Shown piece by piece: positions 6,881 to 14,659 of a stretch of 38,857 nucleotides of DNA. The stretch comes from SCRA01 sp035533275. Lineage in GTDB: Bacteria > Vulcanimicrobiota > Vulcanimicrobiia > Vulcanimicrobiales > SCRA01. The number at the start of each line of letters is the position of its first letter. Positions within the stretch are counted from its first letter, which is position 1. The translations under genes and the position numbers were made by a program. The stretch spans positions 1 through 38,857 of the forward strand of contig DATLUD010000004.1 in NCBI GenBank assembly GCA_035533275.1, given 5' to 3'. The notes below the pieces were generated by a model. It worked only from the letters and a program-made list of their open reading frames with translations, made no database searches and was not told the DNA's origin.

Positions 6881-8017
6881 TTAGAACGAGGCTCCCACCT
6901 CGACGGCTAGACGGAACTGCGACGACTGCGTTCCGGCGGAGCCGAAGCCGATGCCGGGCGCAACGTCGCTGGCGGATACCGACGACGCCTCGGCGCGGAA
7001 GAATCCGTGCCCGTACCGGTACGTCGGCGTGAGGGTGTAGCTCCACGCGCTGCTGCCCGGGCCGTAGCCGATCAGATCCGCGTTGGGGCTGGTGTCAGTG
7101 GTGCTGCTGCCGTTCTTGACGTACTCCACGCGGGCTCCGAGCGACCAGGCGCCGGTGAGCGCGTACGAGCCGAGCAGCGATCCGCCGGCGGCGTGCTCGT
7201 CGACCGTGTAGCCCAGGCCGCTGTTGGCCGGGGAGTCGACGAACAGGAGATACGGCGTGAGAGACCAGCGGCCGGCCGTGGTGGTCAGCATCAGGTTGTA
7301 CTCGCGCTTGTTGGCGATGCCGGCCGTCACGTTGCCCGGCGTTCCGGCCTGCGGCAGGATGAACGCGAACGCGACGTTGGTCGACGGGCTCGTGTTGTAG
7401 CCGATCATCCCTTCCTGCGCCCAGTGCGTGCCGGAGTAGTAGCCGTCGTTGACCTCGTACGCGGCGGTGACCTTCGCGCCGGTGTACGTGGCGCGCACGC
7501 CGCGGCTGGCGACGGGCTCCATGTTCCACAGCAAGCCGCGCTGGATGTTGACGTTCTGATAGGTGAAGACTCCCTCGGAGCCGATCAGGGTCAGCTGCTG
7601 CCCGGCGCTGACGGTGAGGTTCGAGGTCGGTGCGTAGGCCACGTATGCCGACGGAAACGGCGTGAAGAGCGTGGTGTTGGCACCCTTCTGGATCGTCGGG
7701 TTGCCGGCGAAGCCGACGACGGGGAAGTCGTAGATGCCGGCGGTCAAGCCGAAGCGCAGCGTGCCGGTCGTCTTCGAGACGGTGAGCAAGGCGTTCGTCA
7801 CGTTGGTGCGGGTGGACTCGTCGGCACCGGTCGAGCTGTCGAAGCTTCCGACGGCATTGACGCCGCTGGTCGTGAAGATCGTCCCGGCGCTGAAGGCGCC
7901 GTTGACGGTCACGGCATCGGCGCTTCCATCGGCGAGGGCCGGCGCGCTCGCGCAAGCCAGCGCGGCCGCAACCCCCAATGCGGCCAGGTAGGATCTCTTT
8001 GCTTTCCGCAACTGCAC
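6881..8017 (-). CDS. outer-membrane beta-barrel porin-like protein
   Basis: A 378-residue exported protein: Lys/Arg-rich start ('LRKAKRSYLAALGVAAAL'), signal-peptidase site near 'APALA-DG', then alternating hydrophobic/polar strands rich in Tyr, Thr, Ser and Gly, ending '...FRLAVEVGASF' with the C-terminal Phe used for barrel assembly. This fits the putative beta-barrel porin (OmpL-like, BBP2) type that probably lets small solutes through the outer membrane; no specific ligand can be named. It is evidence for a diderm cell. The start is GTG 8017; upstream on this strand is a purine-only stretch formed by a (GA)7 repeat that must serve as the ribosome site. It is monocistronic, convergent with the permease. 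Confidence 0.75.
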   Translation of the reverse strand: MQLRKAKRSYLAALGVAAALACASAPALADGSADAVTVNGAFSAGTIFTTSGVNAVGSFDSSTGADESTRTNVTNALLTVSKTTGTLRFGLTAGIYDFPVVGFAGNPTIQKGANTTLFTPFPSAYVAYAPTSNLTVSAGQQLTLIGSEGVFTYQNVNIQRGLLWNMEPVASRGVRATYTGAKVTAAYEVNDGYYSGTHWAQEGMIGYNTSPSTNVAFAFILPQAGTPGNVTAGIANKREYNLMLTTTAGRWSLTPYLLFVDSPANSGLGYTVDEHAAGGSLLGSYALTGAWSLGARVEYVKNGSSTTDTSPNADLIGYGPGSSAWSYTLTPTYRYGHGFFRAEASSVSASDVAPGIGFGSAGTQSSQFRLAVEVGASF

Positions 8018-8018
8018 G

Positions 8019-8039
8019 CTCTCTCTCTCTCTCCCTCTC
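8019..8039. repeat. (CT)7 microsatellite directly before the porin start codon
   Basis: CT is repeated seven times at 8019-8032 and followed by CCCTCTC. On the coding strand of the porin this is a GAGAG tract one base before GTG, occupying the Shine-Dalgarno position. A change in repeat number would change the spacing of ribosome contacts. Confidence 0.7.
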
Positions 8040-8573
8040 AGGGGCGTCCGCGCAACCGTAGGGCTGCTCCCGATGAATACTCAGTTTGTACAACCCAAGC
8101 GCATGGCTTGCCATTCTCCAAACGTAACGCTCCGCGGGGTGCGGTATCGCCTTGCATCAAGGTAGGGGAACGCGGACTGTGGCGAGCGCATAAGCGCGAC
8201 GCGGTTTGATGCGACAGGTGGTTAAGGAGCCGAGGCCAGGGGTGCCGCCGCGTAGGCGGTCTACCTTAAAATGAAAATGGCGCCCGAGCCTCTGCGGGTG
8301 ATCGTCGGCGGTCCTCGATCAGACGGGCGCCTCCAGGGCATCGGCCGCCCGGAAGCGCGACGCCTACAGCACATAGACAGTCAAGAGAGGGGATCGTTGT
8401 CCAGGTGGCCCTTTAGGACCGTTGGCCCCATTGCATGAGTGGGGCCTTCATGGTATCTTCACCGTAAGTTTGGGGTTCAGTCGGTCGGTCTGGTGGATCA
8501 CGATCCGCGTCGACCTAGACAGACCAAACGGTTGTTGCTCATTTCAGTCGAGTCGGCAAAGGACCGTTGATTC
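8040..8573. other. 534-bp intergenic region with several inverted repeats
   Basis: No convincing gene is seen here. Structures noted: palindrome TTGTACAA at 8086-8093; GGCGCCCG (8279-8286) pairing perfectly with CGGGCGCC (8324-8331), enclosing a second stem TGATCG/CGATCA (8299-8304 with 8316-8321); GGCCCCA (8424-8430) with TGGGGCC (8440-8446); and GGTCTG (8487-8492) with CAGACC (8520-8525). The section 8260-8275 is unusually A-rich for this genome (TTAAAATGAAAA). The nested hairpin at 8279-8331 could be a terminator or a small structured RNA. The part after 8450 is probably the leader of the zinc-ribbon gene. Confidence 0.4.
8431..8459 (+). promoter_or_regulatory. possible promoter of the zinc-ribbon gene
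   Basis: TTGCAT (8431-8436) and TATCTT (8454-8459) are separated by 17 bp, giving a sigma-70-like layout with partial matches in both hexamers. It would start transcription near 8466 and leave a leader of about 108 nt before ATG 8574. Confidence 0.3.
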
Positions 8574-8882
8574 ATGTACAAGGACGAGACTCTGACGTGC
8601 GTTGACTGCGCACGGCCCTTCATATTCACGAGCGGCGAACAGCAGTTCTTCGCTCAAAAAGGCTTCACCAACAAGCCGTCGCGTTGCACGGAGTGCCGGG
8701 CCGCCCGCAAGGCTCAGCGCGATGGCGGCGGCGGTGGATCCGGCGGCGGGCGCGGCGGCGCGCGCGAGATGTACACGGTGACCTGCAGCCGTTGCGGCAA
8801 CGAGGCCCAGGTGCCGTTTCAGCCGCGGGGAGATCGCCCGGTCTACTGTCGGGATTGCTTTCAGCCGGCATCCCGCTCCTGA
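8574..8882 (+). CDS. double zinc-ribbon (CxxC...CxxC) protein
   Basis: A 102-residue protein with two treble-clef/ribbon modules. Module 1 (residues ~1-43): 'CVDCARPF' ... 'CTECRAARK', the common 'probable zinc-ribbon' found in small soluble proteins of many environmental phyla. A Gly-rich linker (~residues 51-63) leads to module 2: 'YTVTCSRCGNEAQVPFQP' ... 'VYCRDCF', the CxxC-x17-CxxC type. Each should bind one Zn. The function is unknown; nucleic-acid or protein binding is often suggested for such ribbons, which is not shown here. Both ribbons are intact. It has AAAGGA about ten bases before ATG and a long structured leader. The stretch 8883-8964 to the next gene has no feature I can name. 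Confidence 0.8.
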   Translation: MYKDETLTCVDCARPFIFTSGEQQFFAQKGFTNKPSRCTECRAARKAQRDGGGGGSGGGRGGAREMYTVTCSRCGNEAQVPFQPRGDRPVYCRDCFQPASRS

Positions 8883-8964
8883 CAACGAAGACACGGGGTA
8901 CCGGATTCCAGAGATCTCCGAAGGGCGGCCGCGGCCGTCCTTCGTCGCGTTCCGGCGGGAGCCC

Positions 8965-10095
8965 TCAGCCCAGCGCCGTTGCGGCCACTCGCGCCTCCTG
9001 CGTGTAGAGCGGTGCCAGCACCGGTGCGAGCAGGCGCGTGAGCGCCTCCGGCTCAGCGAGAAACGCGTCGTGCCCGTGGTCGGACGCCAACTCTAGGTAG
9101 ACGGCGTCGGCGCCCGCCAGCCGCAGCCGGCGCCACGTCTCGCGAACCTGCGCCGACGGAAAGAGCCAGTCGCCGCCGATCCCCACCAGCACCACGCGCG
9201 CGCGCAGGCGCGCCGCCGCCGTCTCCACGGAGCCGTAATCGCGGTCGAGGTCGAAGAGCTCCATCGCCTTCGAGAGAGCGAGGTGCGTGTTGGCGTCGAT
9301 CCGGCGGACGAAGATCTCGCCCTGGTGCGCCAGATAGCCCTCAACGTCGAAGCGCTCCCAGAGCCCCGCCGCGGGATCGGCGCCGCGCCGGTCACCGCGC
9401 CGGCCGAAGCGCTGCTGCAGCAGCTCCTCGCTCTTGTACGTCAGCATCCCCAAGCGGCGCGCCAAGTCCAAGCCCCGCGCCGGCGGCTCGCCGTCGTAGT
9501 AGTCGCCCCCGTTGAAGTTGGGATCGTTGGCGATCGCCGCGCGCGCCGTGGAGCTGATGCCGATGGAGAGCGGCGTGAGTGCGGCCGAGGCACCGATCGC
9601 CGCCACGATGGCGACGTCGTCGGGAAACTCCACCCCCCACGCCAATGCCTGCATGCCGCCCAGCGAGCCGCCCACCACCGCGCCCACGCGGTGCACGCCC
9701 AACTCTGCCAGCGCGGCTCGTTGCGCGCGCACGATGTCACGCACGGTGAGCACCGGAAAGCGCGAGCCGTAGGGGCGCCCGTCCTCGGCGTGCGAGGCGG
9801 GGCCCGTCGAACCGTAGCAGCCGCCCAAGCAATTGATGCCGATGACGCAGAGGCGCTCCGTGTCGAGCAGAGCGCCAGGGCCCACGACTCCGGGCCACCA
9901 TTCCCCCACGCGCCCCGATCCGGTGAGCGCGTGGGGGACGAGGACCACGTTCGCGCCGTCGGCCCGCGGGGCACCGTACATGGTGACGCGCTGAACGACG
10001 TGCGGGAGGCGGGCGCCGCCCTCGAGCGGGAAGCCGCCCTCGGGCGCGAGGCGGACGTCCGCCTCGCGCGAGGGTACGGGCACCTCCTCAGGCAT
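8965..10095 (-). CDS. metX: homoserine O-acetyltransferase (MetX, alpha/beta hydrolase fold)
   Basis: A 376-residue acyltransferase that activates homoserine for methionine synthesis. Seen: 'VLVPHALTGSGRVGEWWPG', 'VIGINCLGGCYGSTGP', the nucleophile elbow 'VVGGSLGGMQALAW' (Ser near residue 143), the catalytic Asp in 'GIGGDWLFP' and the His in 'ASDHGHDAFL' close to the C-terminus. MetX-fold enzymes can use acetyl- or succinyl-CoA; the pairing with an O-acetylhomoserine-type sulfhydrylase suggests acetyl. The start overlaps the end of metY by eight bases, so translation is probably coupled; it is the last gene of hom-metY-metX. Confidence 0.92.
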   Translation of the reverse strand: MPEEVPVPSREADVRLAPEGGFPLEGGARLPHVVQRVTMYGAPRADGANVVLVPHALTGSGRVGEWWPGVVGPGALLDTERLCVIGINCLGGCYGSTGPASHAEDGRPYGSRFPVLTVRDIVRAQRAALAELGVHRVGAVVGGSLGGMQALAWGVEFPDDVAIVAAIGASAALTPLSIGISSTARAAIANDPNFNGGDYYDGEPPARGLDLARRLGMLTYKSEELLQQRFGRRGDRRGADPAAGLWERFDVEGYLAHQGEIFVRRIDANTHLALSKAMELFDLDRDYGSVETAAARLRARVVLVGIGGDWLFPSAQVRETWRRLRLAGADAVYLELASDHGHDAFLAEPEALTRLLAPVLAPLYTQEARVAATALG

Positions 10096-11383
10096 CGGCG
10101 GCCACCGCCTCTTGGGAGACCGCCAGGGCTTGAGCGACGTCCTCGAGGAGGTCTTGCGGATCCTCGATGCCCACGGAGAAGCGGACGAGGTCCTCGGTGA
10201 CCCCGGCGGCGATCTGCTGCGTCGGCGTCAACTGCTGATGCGTCGTCGAGGCCGGGTGGATGACCAGCGACTTCGCGTCGCCGACGTTGGCCAACTGAGA
10301 GAAGACCGTGAGCGCGTCGATGAAGCGGCGCGCTGCGGCCGCTCCACCTTTGACGCCTGCGGTCAGGATCGCGCCCGAGCCGTGCGCGAGGTACTTGCGT
10401 GCCTTCTCGTGGGAGTGGTGCCCGGGCAGGCCGGGGTAGGAGACCCACGCCACCTCCGGGCGCGTGGCGAGGAATTCCGCCAGGCGGCGGGCATTGTCGG
10501 CGTGACGCTGTACGCGCAGGTGGAGCGTCTCGAGACCCTGCACGAAGAGCCATGCGTTGAACGGCGAGATGGCGTGACCCAGGTCGCGCAGGAGCTGCAC
10601 GCGGGCCTTGATGATGTAGGCGAGGTTGTTGAACGCCTTGGTGTACGAGACGCCGTGATACGACTCGTCGGGCTCCACCAGCTGCGGAAAGCGCCCGCTG
10701 GCCTCCCAGTCGAAGTTGCCGCCGTCGACGATCACGCCGCCGATCGACGTGCCGTGGCCGCCGATGAACTTGGTGGCGGAGTGGGTCACCACGTTTGCGC
10801 CCCATTCGATCGGGCGCACCAGATACGGCGTGGCCAGCGTGTTGTCAACGATCAGCGGAACGCCGTTGCGCTTGCCGATCGTTGCCAGCGGCTCCAGGTC
10901 GAGGACGTCGAGCTTCGGGTTGCCGATGATCTCGCCATAGATCGCCTTGGTGGTGGGACGGATCGCGCGCTCCACGTTCTCGGGGCGGCCGGCGTCGACG
11001 AAGGTGAACTCGATGCCCAGGCGCGCGAGCGTGTGCTTGAAGAGGTTGTAGGTGCCGCCGTAGAGCGACTCGCTGGCCACGACGTGGTCGCCCGCGCCCG
11101 CGAGGTTGAGGATGGCGACGGTGGCCGCGGCTTGACCGCTGGCCAGCGCGAGCGCGCCGGCGCCGCCCTCGAGCTGGGCGATGCGCTGCTCGAAGACGTC
11201 CTGCGTCGGGTTCATGATGCGCGTGTAGATGTTGCCGAACTCCTCGAGCGCGAAGAGCCGGGCGGCGTGCGAGGTGTCGTCGAAGACGTACGACGTGGTC
11301 TGGTAGATGGGTACCGCGCGCGCCTTGGTCGTGGGATCGGGCTGCTGGCCGCCGTGGACGGCGATGGTATCGAAACGCGACAT
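10088..11383 (-). CDS. metY: O-acetylhomoserine sulfhydrylase (PLP-dependent, MetY)
   Basis: A 431-residue Cys/Met-metabolism PLP enzyme which replaces the acetyl group of O-acetylhomoserine with sulfide to make homocysteine. Features: 'DTIAVHGGQQPDPTT', 'YTRIMNPTQDVFEQRIAQLE', 'GQAAATVAIL', 'ESLYGGTYNLF', and the PLP-binding Lys in 'VVTHSATKFIGGHG'. The ~430-residue length and 'VEPDESYHGVSY' insertion distinguish MetY from the shorter MetB/MetZ. ATG 11383 is chosen over a longer open frame to 11677 because AAAGGAG sits eleven bases upstream and family homology begins here. A strong hairpin lies just before that ribosome site. It is between hom and metX. Confidence 0.94.
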   Translation of the reverse strand: MSRFDTIAVHGGQQPDPTTKARAVPIYQTTSYVFDDTSHAARLFALEEFGNIYTRIMNPTQDVFEQRIAQLEGGAGALALASGQAAATVAILNLAGAGDHVVASESLYGGTYNLFKHTLARLGIEFTFVDAGRPENVERAIRPTTKAIYGEIIGNPKLDVLDLEPLATIGKRNGVPLIVDNTLATPYLVRPIEWGANVVTHSATKFIGGHGTSIGGVIVDGGNFDWEASGRFPQLVEPDESYHGVSYTKAFNNLAYIIKARVQLLRDLGHAISPFNAWLFVQGLETLHLRVQRHADNARRLAEFLATRPEVAWVSYPGLPGHHSHEKARKYLAHGSGAILTAGVKGGAAAARRFIDALTVFSQLANVGDAKSLVIHPASTTHQQLTPTQQIAAGVTEDLVRFSVGIEDPQDLLEDVAQALAVSQEAVAADA

Positions 11384-11405
11384 TTCCGGTGGGGCTCCTT
11401 TCAGG

Positions 11406-11444
11406 TCGGTGCGTGAGTAGACGGTCCGAGGGACCGCGCACCGA
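11406..11444 (-). promoter_or_regulatory. strong two-part hairpin in the metY leader
   Basis: On the metY strand an outer 8-bp stem (11444-11437 with 11413-11406, TCGGTGCG/CGCACCGA) stacks directly on an inner 6-bp stem (CGGTCC/GGACCG) with a 3-nt loop; an 8-nt bulge lies on one side only. It ends a few bases before the AAAGGAG ribosome site of metY. It could be an attenuator, a cis-regulatory RNA for methionine genes, a terminator after hom, or an RNA stabiliser. It does not match the SAM-I or SAM-II consensus as I know them. Confidence 0.5.
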
Positions 11445-11507
11445 GGTCGTGGAGGTTGGGGTCCGATTCCGAGGTGGGACGAGCCCGAGGGTGTAGTGGG
11501 CGGCCTC

Positions 11508-12797
11508 TTAGCGGTCGACCCAGATCGGAATCGGACGGCGCGCCGCGATGCGTGCCTCTTCGAGCACGCGCATGAGATCACGATCTTCGAGCGCGAGCTC
11601 GTCGAATGCGAGGGCGATGGCGCCCTCCGTGACCCGCGGCGCATAGCCCGCGCGTTCGAGCGCGGAGCGTGCCGCACCGAGGTCGTCGGCCGACCCGAGG
11701 CCCAGCACGTGCGGCAAGCGCACGTCGGAGGGCGGCGTCAGCGCGACGTTCGCCAAGCGGCGGTTGGTGCGGAACGACGTTCCGTATGCCATGTGGCGCA
11801 GGACGGCGAGCAGGTCTCCGACCATGGCGGAGGCCGTGGGCTCTTGGCCGGCGCCGGTGCCGATGAAGCTCAGCGCGCCGGTGGCTTGACCCGTGACGCG
11901 GATGGCGCACTGCGGGCCCTCGGGCTGAGCGAACAGGTGGTTCACCGGAACGAAGACGGGCGTCACGGCCGCGGTGAGCGCAGCCGAGCCGTCGTCGCGT
12001 CCGAAGGCGAGCAGCTTGAGGGTGTAGCCGAGGCGCTTGCCGAGGTCGAGATCCTCGGGCGTCAGATCGGTGATGCCGCGGCGCGGGATCACCTTCGACT
12101 GCACGTACCGGCGGAAGGCCAGGCGCGAGAGCAGCGCGAGCTTGTGCGCGGCGTCCAGGCCCTCGACGTCGCTGCGCGGGTCGGCTTCCGCGAAGCCAAG
12201 CTCCTGCGCGCGCTTGAGCGCATCGCCGTAGGTGGAGCCCGCGGCCATCGCGCTGAGGATGAAGTTGGTGGTGCCGTTCACGACGCCGGCGATCTCGAGA
12301 ATCCGCTCGCCCGCCAGCGACTCGCGCAGCAGGCGAATCACGGGAATCGCGCCTCCGACGGCCGCTTCGTACCACAGCGTGACGCCGTGGTTGTCGGCCA
12401 GCGCCTCGAGCTCGGCGCCGTGCGCCGCCAAGAGGTCCTTGTTGGCCGTGACCACGTGCTTGCCCAGACTGATGGCGCGGGCCACGTAGTCGGCGGCGGC
12501 GTCCGTGCCGCCGATGCACTCGACCACGACGTGGACGTTGGGATCGTTGATGATCGCGTCGGCGTTGGTGGTGAGGACCGGGAGCGCGGGCGACGTGCCG
12601 CGAGGCTTTTCGACGTCGCGAATCAAGACGTGGACGAGATCGAAGTCCACGCCCGCTTCGGCGCGCAGCAACTCGCGTTGACTGTGGAGGATGGCGACGA
12701 CGCCGCTACCGACCGTTCCATGTCCGAGCAATCCGATGCCGACGCGGTCGGGGCGGCCTCTGTGCCAGTGTGCTGGTTGAGTGAGCAACACGGCCAT
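11508..12797 (-). CDS. hom: homoserine dehydrogenase
   Basis: A 429-residue NAD(P)H-dependent enzyme reducing aspartate semialdehyde to homoserine, the branch point to methionine and threonine. Seen: the Rossmann motif 'GIGLLGHGTVGSGV' near residue 22, 'VVECIGGTDAAADYV', 'HVVTANKDLLAAHG', 'YEAAVGGAIPVI', 'GVVNGTTNFIL' and 'AQELGFAEADPRSDVEGLDAAHKL', all core catalytic signatures. The C-terminal ~80 residues occupy the place of the ACT regulatory domain but lack its usual 'RPGVLA' turn, so feedback control may be altered. ATG 12797 has GAGGTG upstream. The next gene, metY, starts 124 bp beyond the stop. Confidence 0.95.
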   Translation of the reverse strand: MAVLLTQPAHWHRGRPDRVGIGLLGHGTVGSGVVAILHSQRELLRAEAGVDFDLVHVLIRDVEKPRGTSPALPVLTTNADAIINDPNVHVVVECIGGTDAAADYVARAISLGKHVVTANKDLLAAHGAELEALADNHGVTLWYEAAVGGAIPVIRLLRESLAGERILEIAGVVNGTTNFILSAMAAGSTYGDALKRAQELGFAEADPRSDVEGLDAAHKLALLSRLAFRRYVQSKVIPRRGITDLTPEDLDLGKRLGYTLKLLAFGRDDGSAALTAAVTPVFVPVNHLFAQPEGPQCAIRVTGQATGALSFIGTGAGQEPTASAMVGDLLAVLRHMAYGTSFRTNRRLANVALTPPSDVRLPHVLGLGSADDLGAARSALERAGYAPRVTEGAIALAFDELALEDRDLMRVLEEARIAARRPIPIWVDR

Positions 12798-12819
12798 GGG
12801 ACACCTCGTTGAATTGTCG

Positions 12820-12836
12820 CGCCGCCTGGGGCGGCG
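12820..12836. promoter_or_regulatory. tight hairpin between trmD and hom
   Basis: CGCCGCC (12820-12826) and GGCGGCG (12830-12836) form a perfect 7-bp stem with a 3-nt loop, 22 bases before the hom start. It may limit read-through from trmD or shape the hom leader; no T-run follows on the minus strand. Confidence 0.35.
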
Positions 12837-12873
12837 TGTTGGCGCTCATGGTAACGGCAAACGGCCGCCGGCG

Positions 12874-13572
12874 TCAATCCCCCGGGGGGGTCGCTTTGGC
12901 GTCCCCCAGGTCGGGGCGGCGGGCCGCCGTGCGGCGGCGGGACTCCTCGCGCCGCCATGCGGCGATGGCGGCGTGGTCGCCGGAGAGGAGCACCGCAGGC
13001 ACCTCGACGCCGCGAAAGACCCGCGGGCGCGTGTAGACCGGGTAGTCCAGGCCGGCTTCCTCGAACGACTCGTGGACCAGCGACTCCTCGGAGATCACCC
13101 CCGGCAGCAGGCGCGCGGTCGCGTCGAGGACGGCCATGGCGGGAATCTCTCCGCCCGTGAGCACGAAATCGCCCAGCGAGACCTCCTCGACAGGGTAGAG
13201 CTCGGCGATCCGCTCGTCGACGCCCTCGTAGTGGCCGCAGATGAGGATCAACTGCTCCAGCTCTCCGTAACGCCGAGCGCTCGCTTGGTCGAAGGGGCGG
13301 CCGGCTGGGGTGAAGAGGACGATTTGGCGGCGCTCGCACGGCTCAGCGAGCAGAGGATCCAGCACCCGGGCCAACGGCTCGATGCGCAGCACCATGCCGG
13401 CGCCGCCGCCGAAGGGGGCGTCGTCGGCGCGCTCCTTGCGGCCGAGGGCGTCCAGCAGATGGTGGAGGCGGACGTCCAGCAAGCCGCGCTCGATGGCCCG
13501 GCCCAGGATCGAGAGCGCGATCTGGGGACCGAAGAACTCGGGAAAGAGCGTGATCACGTCGACGCGCAGCAT
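12874..13572 (-). CDS. trmD: tRNA (guanine-37-N1)-methyltransferase
   Basis: A 232-residue SPOUT-knot methyltransferase that uses AdoMet to make m1G37 in tRNAs, protecting the reading frame. Seen: 'MLRVDVITLFPEFF' start, 'DDAPFGGGAGMV', 'ILICGHYEGVDERIAEL' and 'EVSLGDFVLTGGEIPAMAVLDA', the trefoil-knot AdoMet site, and the C-terminal 'YPVYTRPRVFRGVEVPAVLLSGDH' substrate domain. ATG 13572 is the family start; the longer open frame to 13689 runs into the divergent TPR gene. TrmD is usually in the rpsP-rimM-trmD-rplS cluster; none of those genes is here, so the gene is relocated, placed before hom. Confidence 0.95.
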   Translation of the reverse strand: MLRVDVITLFPEFFGPQIALSILGRAIERGLLDVRLHHLLDALGRKERADDAPFGGGAGMVLRIEPLARVLDPLLAEPCERRQIVLFTPAGRPFDQASARRYGELEQLILICGHYEGVDERIAELYPVEEVSLGDFVLTGGEIPAMAVLDATARLLPGVISEESLVHESFEEAGLDYPVYTRPRVFRGVEVPAVLLSGDHAAIAAWRREESRRRTAARRPDLGDAKATPPGD

Positions 13573-13609
13573 GGCGAGCCTCGGTTCGCGGCGAAGCGGC
13601 CGTTCACCC

Positions 13610-14110
13610 ATGTTTTCGATGATCACGGACCTCTGGAGACATCGCCGGCCGGGGCCGGCCGGCCCCTTTGAGGAGGGTGTGGCGGCCATCGAGGGCGGCC
13701 GCTACCGCGAGGCCTACCACCTTTTGACCCGCGCGCTCCACGAGTCCGCCTCCGCGGGCCCGCCGGCGGCCGCCATCTACAACAAGCGGGGCGTCTCGCT
13801 CGTGCATCAGGGCAAGCACGAGGAAGCCCTGTCTGACTTCGCGGCGGCACTCGAAGCCGATCCCGCCTGCACCGCGGCGATCGTGAACGTCGGCAACCTG
13901 GCCTTGGAGCGGGGCGAGTTCGATACCGCGATGGACCAGTACCGGGCGGCGCTTCGCATCGACCCCGAGTGCGCGCTCGCGCACCACAACCTGGGCACGG
14001 CATTCCGGATGCTCGGGCGGCGTTCGGAGAGCGTGCACCATTTGCGAGCCGCCGACAAGATACGCAGCCGCACCTGGTTCGTCCGGCTGCGCGACCGCCC
14101 GCTGCGATGA
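13610..14110 (+). CDS. tetratricopeptide (TPR) repeat protein
   Basis: A 166-residue protein, or slightly shorter if ATG 13619 is used. About three to four TPR units are seen: 'GVAAIEGGRYREAYHLLTRAL', 'AAIYNKRGVSLVHQGKHEEALSDFAAALEADP', 'TAAIVNVGNLALERGEFDTAMDQYRAALRIDP' and 'ALAHHNLGTAFRMLGRRSESVHHLRAAD'; the tail is basic. No signal peptide or extra domain is present, so it is probably a cytoplasmic protein-protein adaptor. Starts of trmD and this gene are only 37 bp apart and divergent, so their promoters must share that space. The start choice is uncertain because neither ATG has a good ribosome site. Confidence 0.7.
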   Translation: MFSMITDLWRHRRPGPAGPFEEGVAAIEGGRYREAYHLLTRALHESASAGPPAAAIYNKRGVSLVHQGKHEEALSDFAAALEADPACTAAIVNVGNLALERGEFDTAMDQYRAALRIDPECALAHHNLGTAFRMLGRRSESVHHLRAADKIRSRTWFVRLRDRPLR

Positions 14111-14113
14111 GCG

Positions 14114-14581
14114 CTAGACCTGCTCGACCTCTGCGCTCGTGATGTCTTCCAGATACTCGAACAGTTGCGGTAGCGAGATTTTCTCCAGCTCACCGCGCGT
14201 TCGTTGCCCGCCGCCCTCGTCGCCGTCGTCGCGCAGATAGCAGCGCGACTCCACGTCGCCGACCTCGCTGAAGAAGACGACCGCGAAGCCCTTGCCCACG
14301 GTCTCGTCGTAGATCCGCATGGCCTGGGGGTTCACCACTTCGATCGAGTGGGTCGGGTTGTCGGCATCGAAGATCGAGATCGTGAGATAGTCCCGGTTGG
14401 TGATCTCGATGGAGCGGACGGTGAAGGCGTTCTTTGCCGAGTAGAACTCCTGGCCGCGACGGTAGCGAGACGAAATCTCGTAGAAGACCCGGTGGCCGAC
14501 GAAGCGGCCGAGGATCTTCTTGAGGGTGGCAAGCGAGGCCAGGGTCTCGACGCGGTTGGACCGCGTGTAGATGATCTTCAA
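14114..14581 (-). CDS. conserved-looking protein of unknown function
   Basis: A 155-residue protein if TTG 14581 is used ('KIIYTRSNRVETLASLATLKKIL...'); there is no ATG in a suitable place, and the frame upstream of ~14630 is only the antisense of tatA. Visible features are a mixed alpha/beta sequence with many aromatic residues ('GHRVFYEISSRYRRGQEFYS', 'SIEITNRDYLTISIFDAD', 'GFAVVFFSEVGDVESRCY'), and an acidic/Gly patch 'DDGDEGG' before a helical end. There is no signal peptide or membrane helix. I recognise no family. Codon pattern and length support a real gene. It is convergent with the TPR gene (stop-to-stop gap of 3 bp) and divergent from tatA. Confidence 0.6.
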   Translation of the reverse strand: MKIIYTRSNRVETLASLATLKKILGRFVGHRVFYEISSRYRRGQEFYSAKNAFTVRSIEITNRDYLTISIFDADNPTHSIEVVNPQAMRIYDETVGKGFAVVFFSEVGDVESRCYLRDDGDEGGGQRTRGELEKISLPQLFEYLEDITSAEVEQV

Positions 14582-14659
14582 GTCCGCGATGAACTCCGGA
14601 CAGAATGGCTTTTGCGGAGCGGCAGGAAAGCCCTGCGCCTCCGCAAGAAGCCGCCGCCC

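Noticed and set aside
8271..8438. 55-codon open frame starting ATG in the porin/zinc-ribbon gap
   Set aside because: No Shine-Dalgarno, Arg/Gly-rich composition typical of chance frames in GC-rich DNA, and it runs through the nested hairpin.
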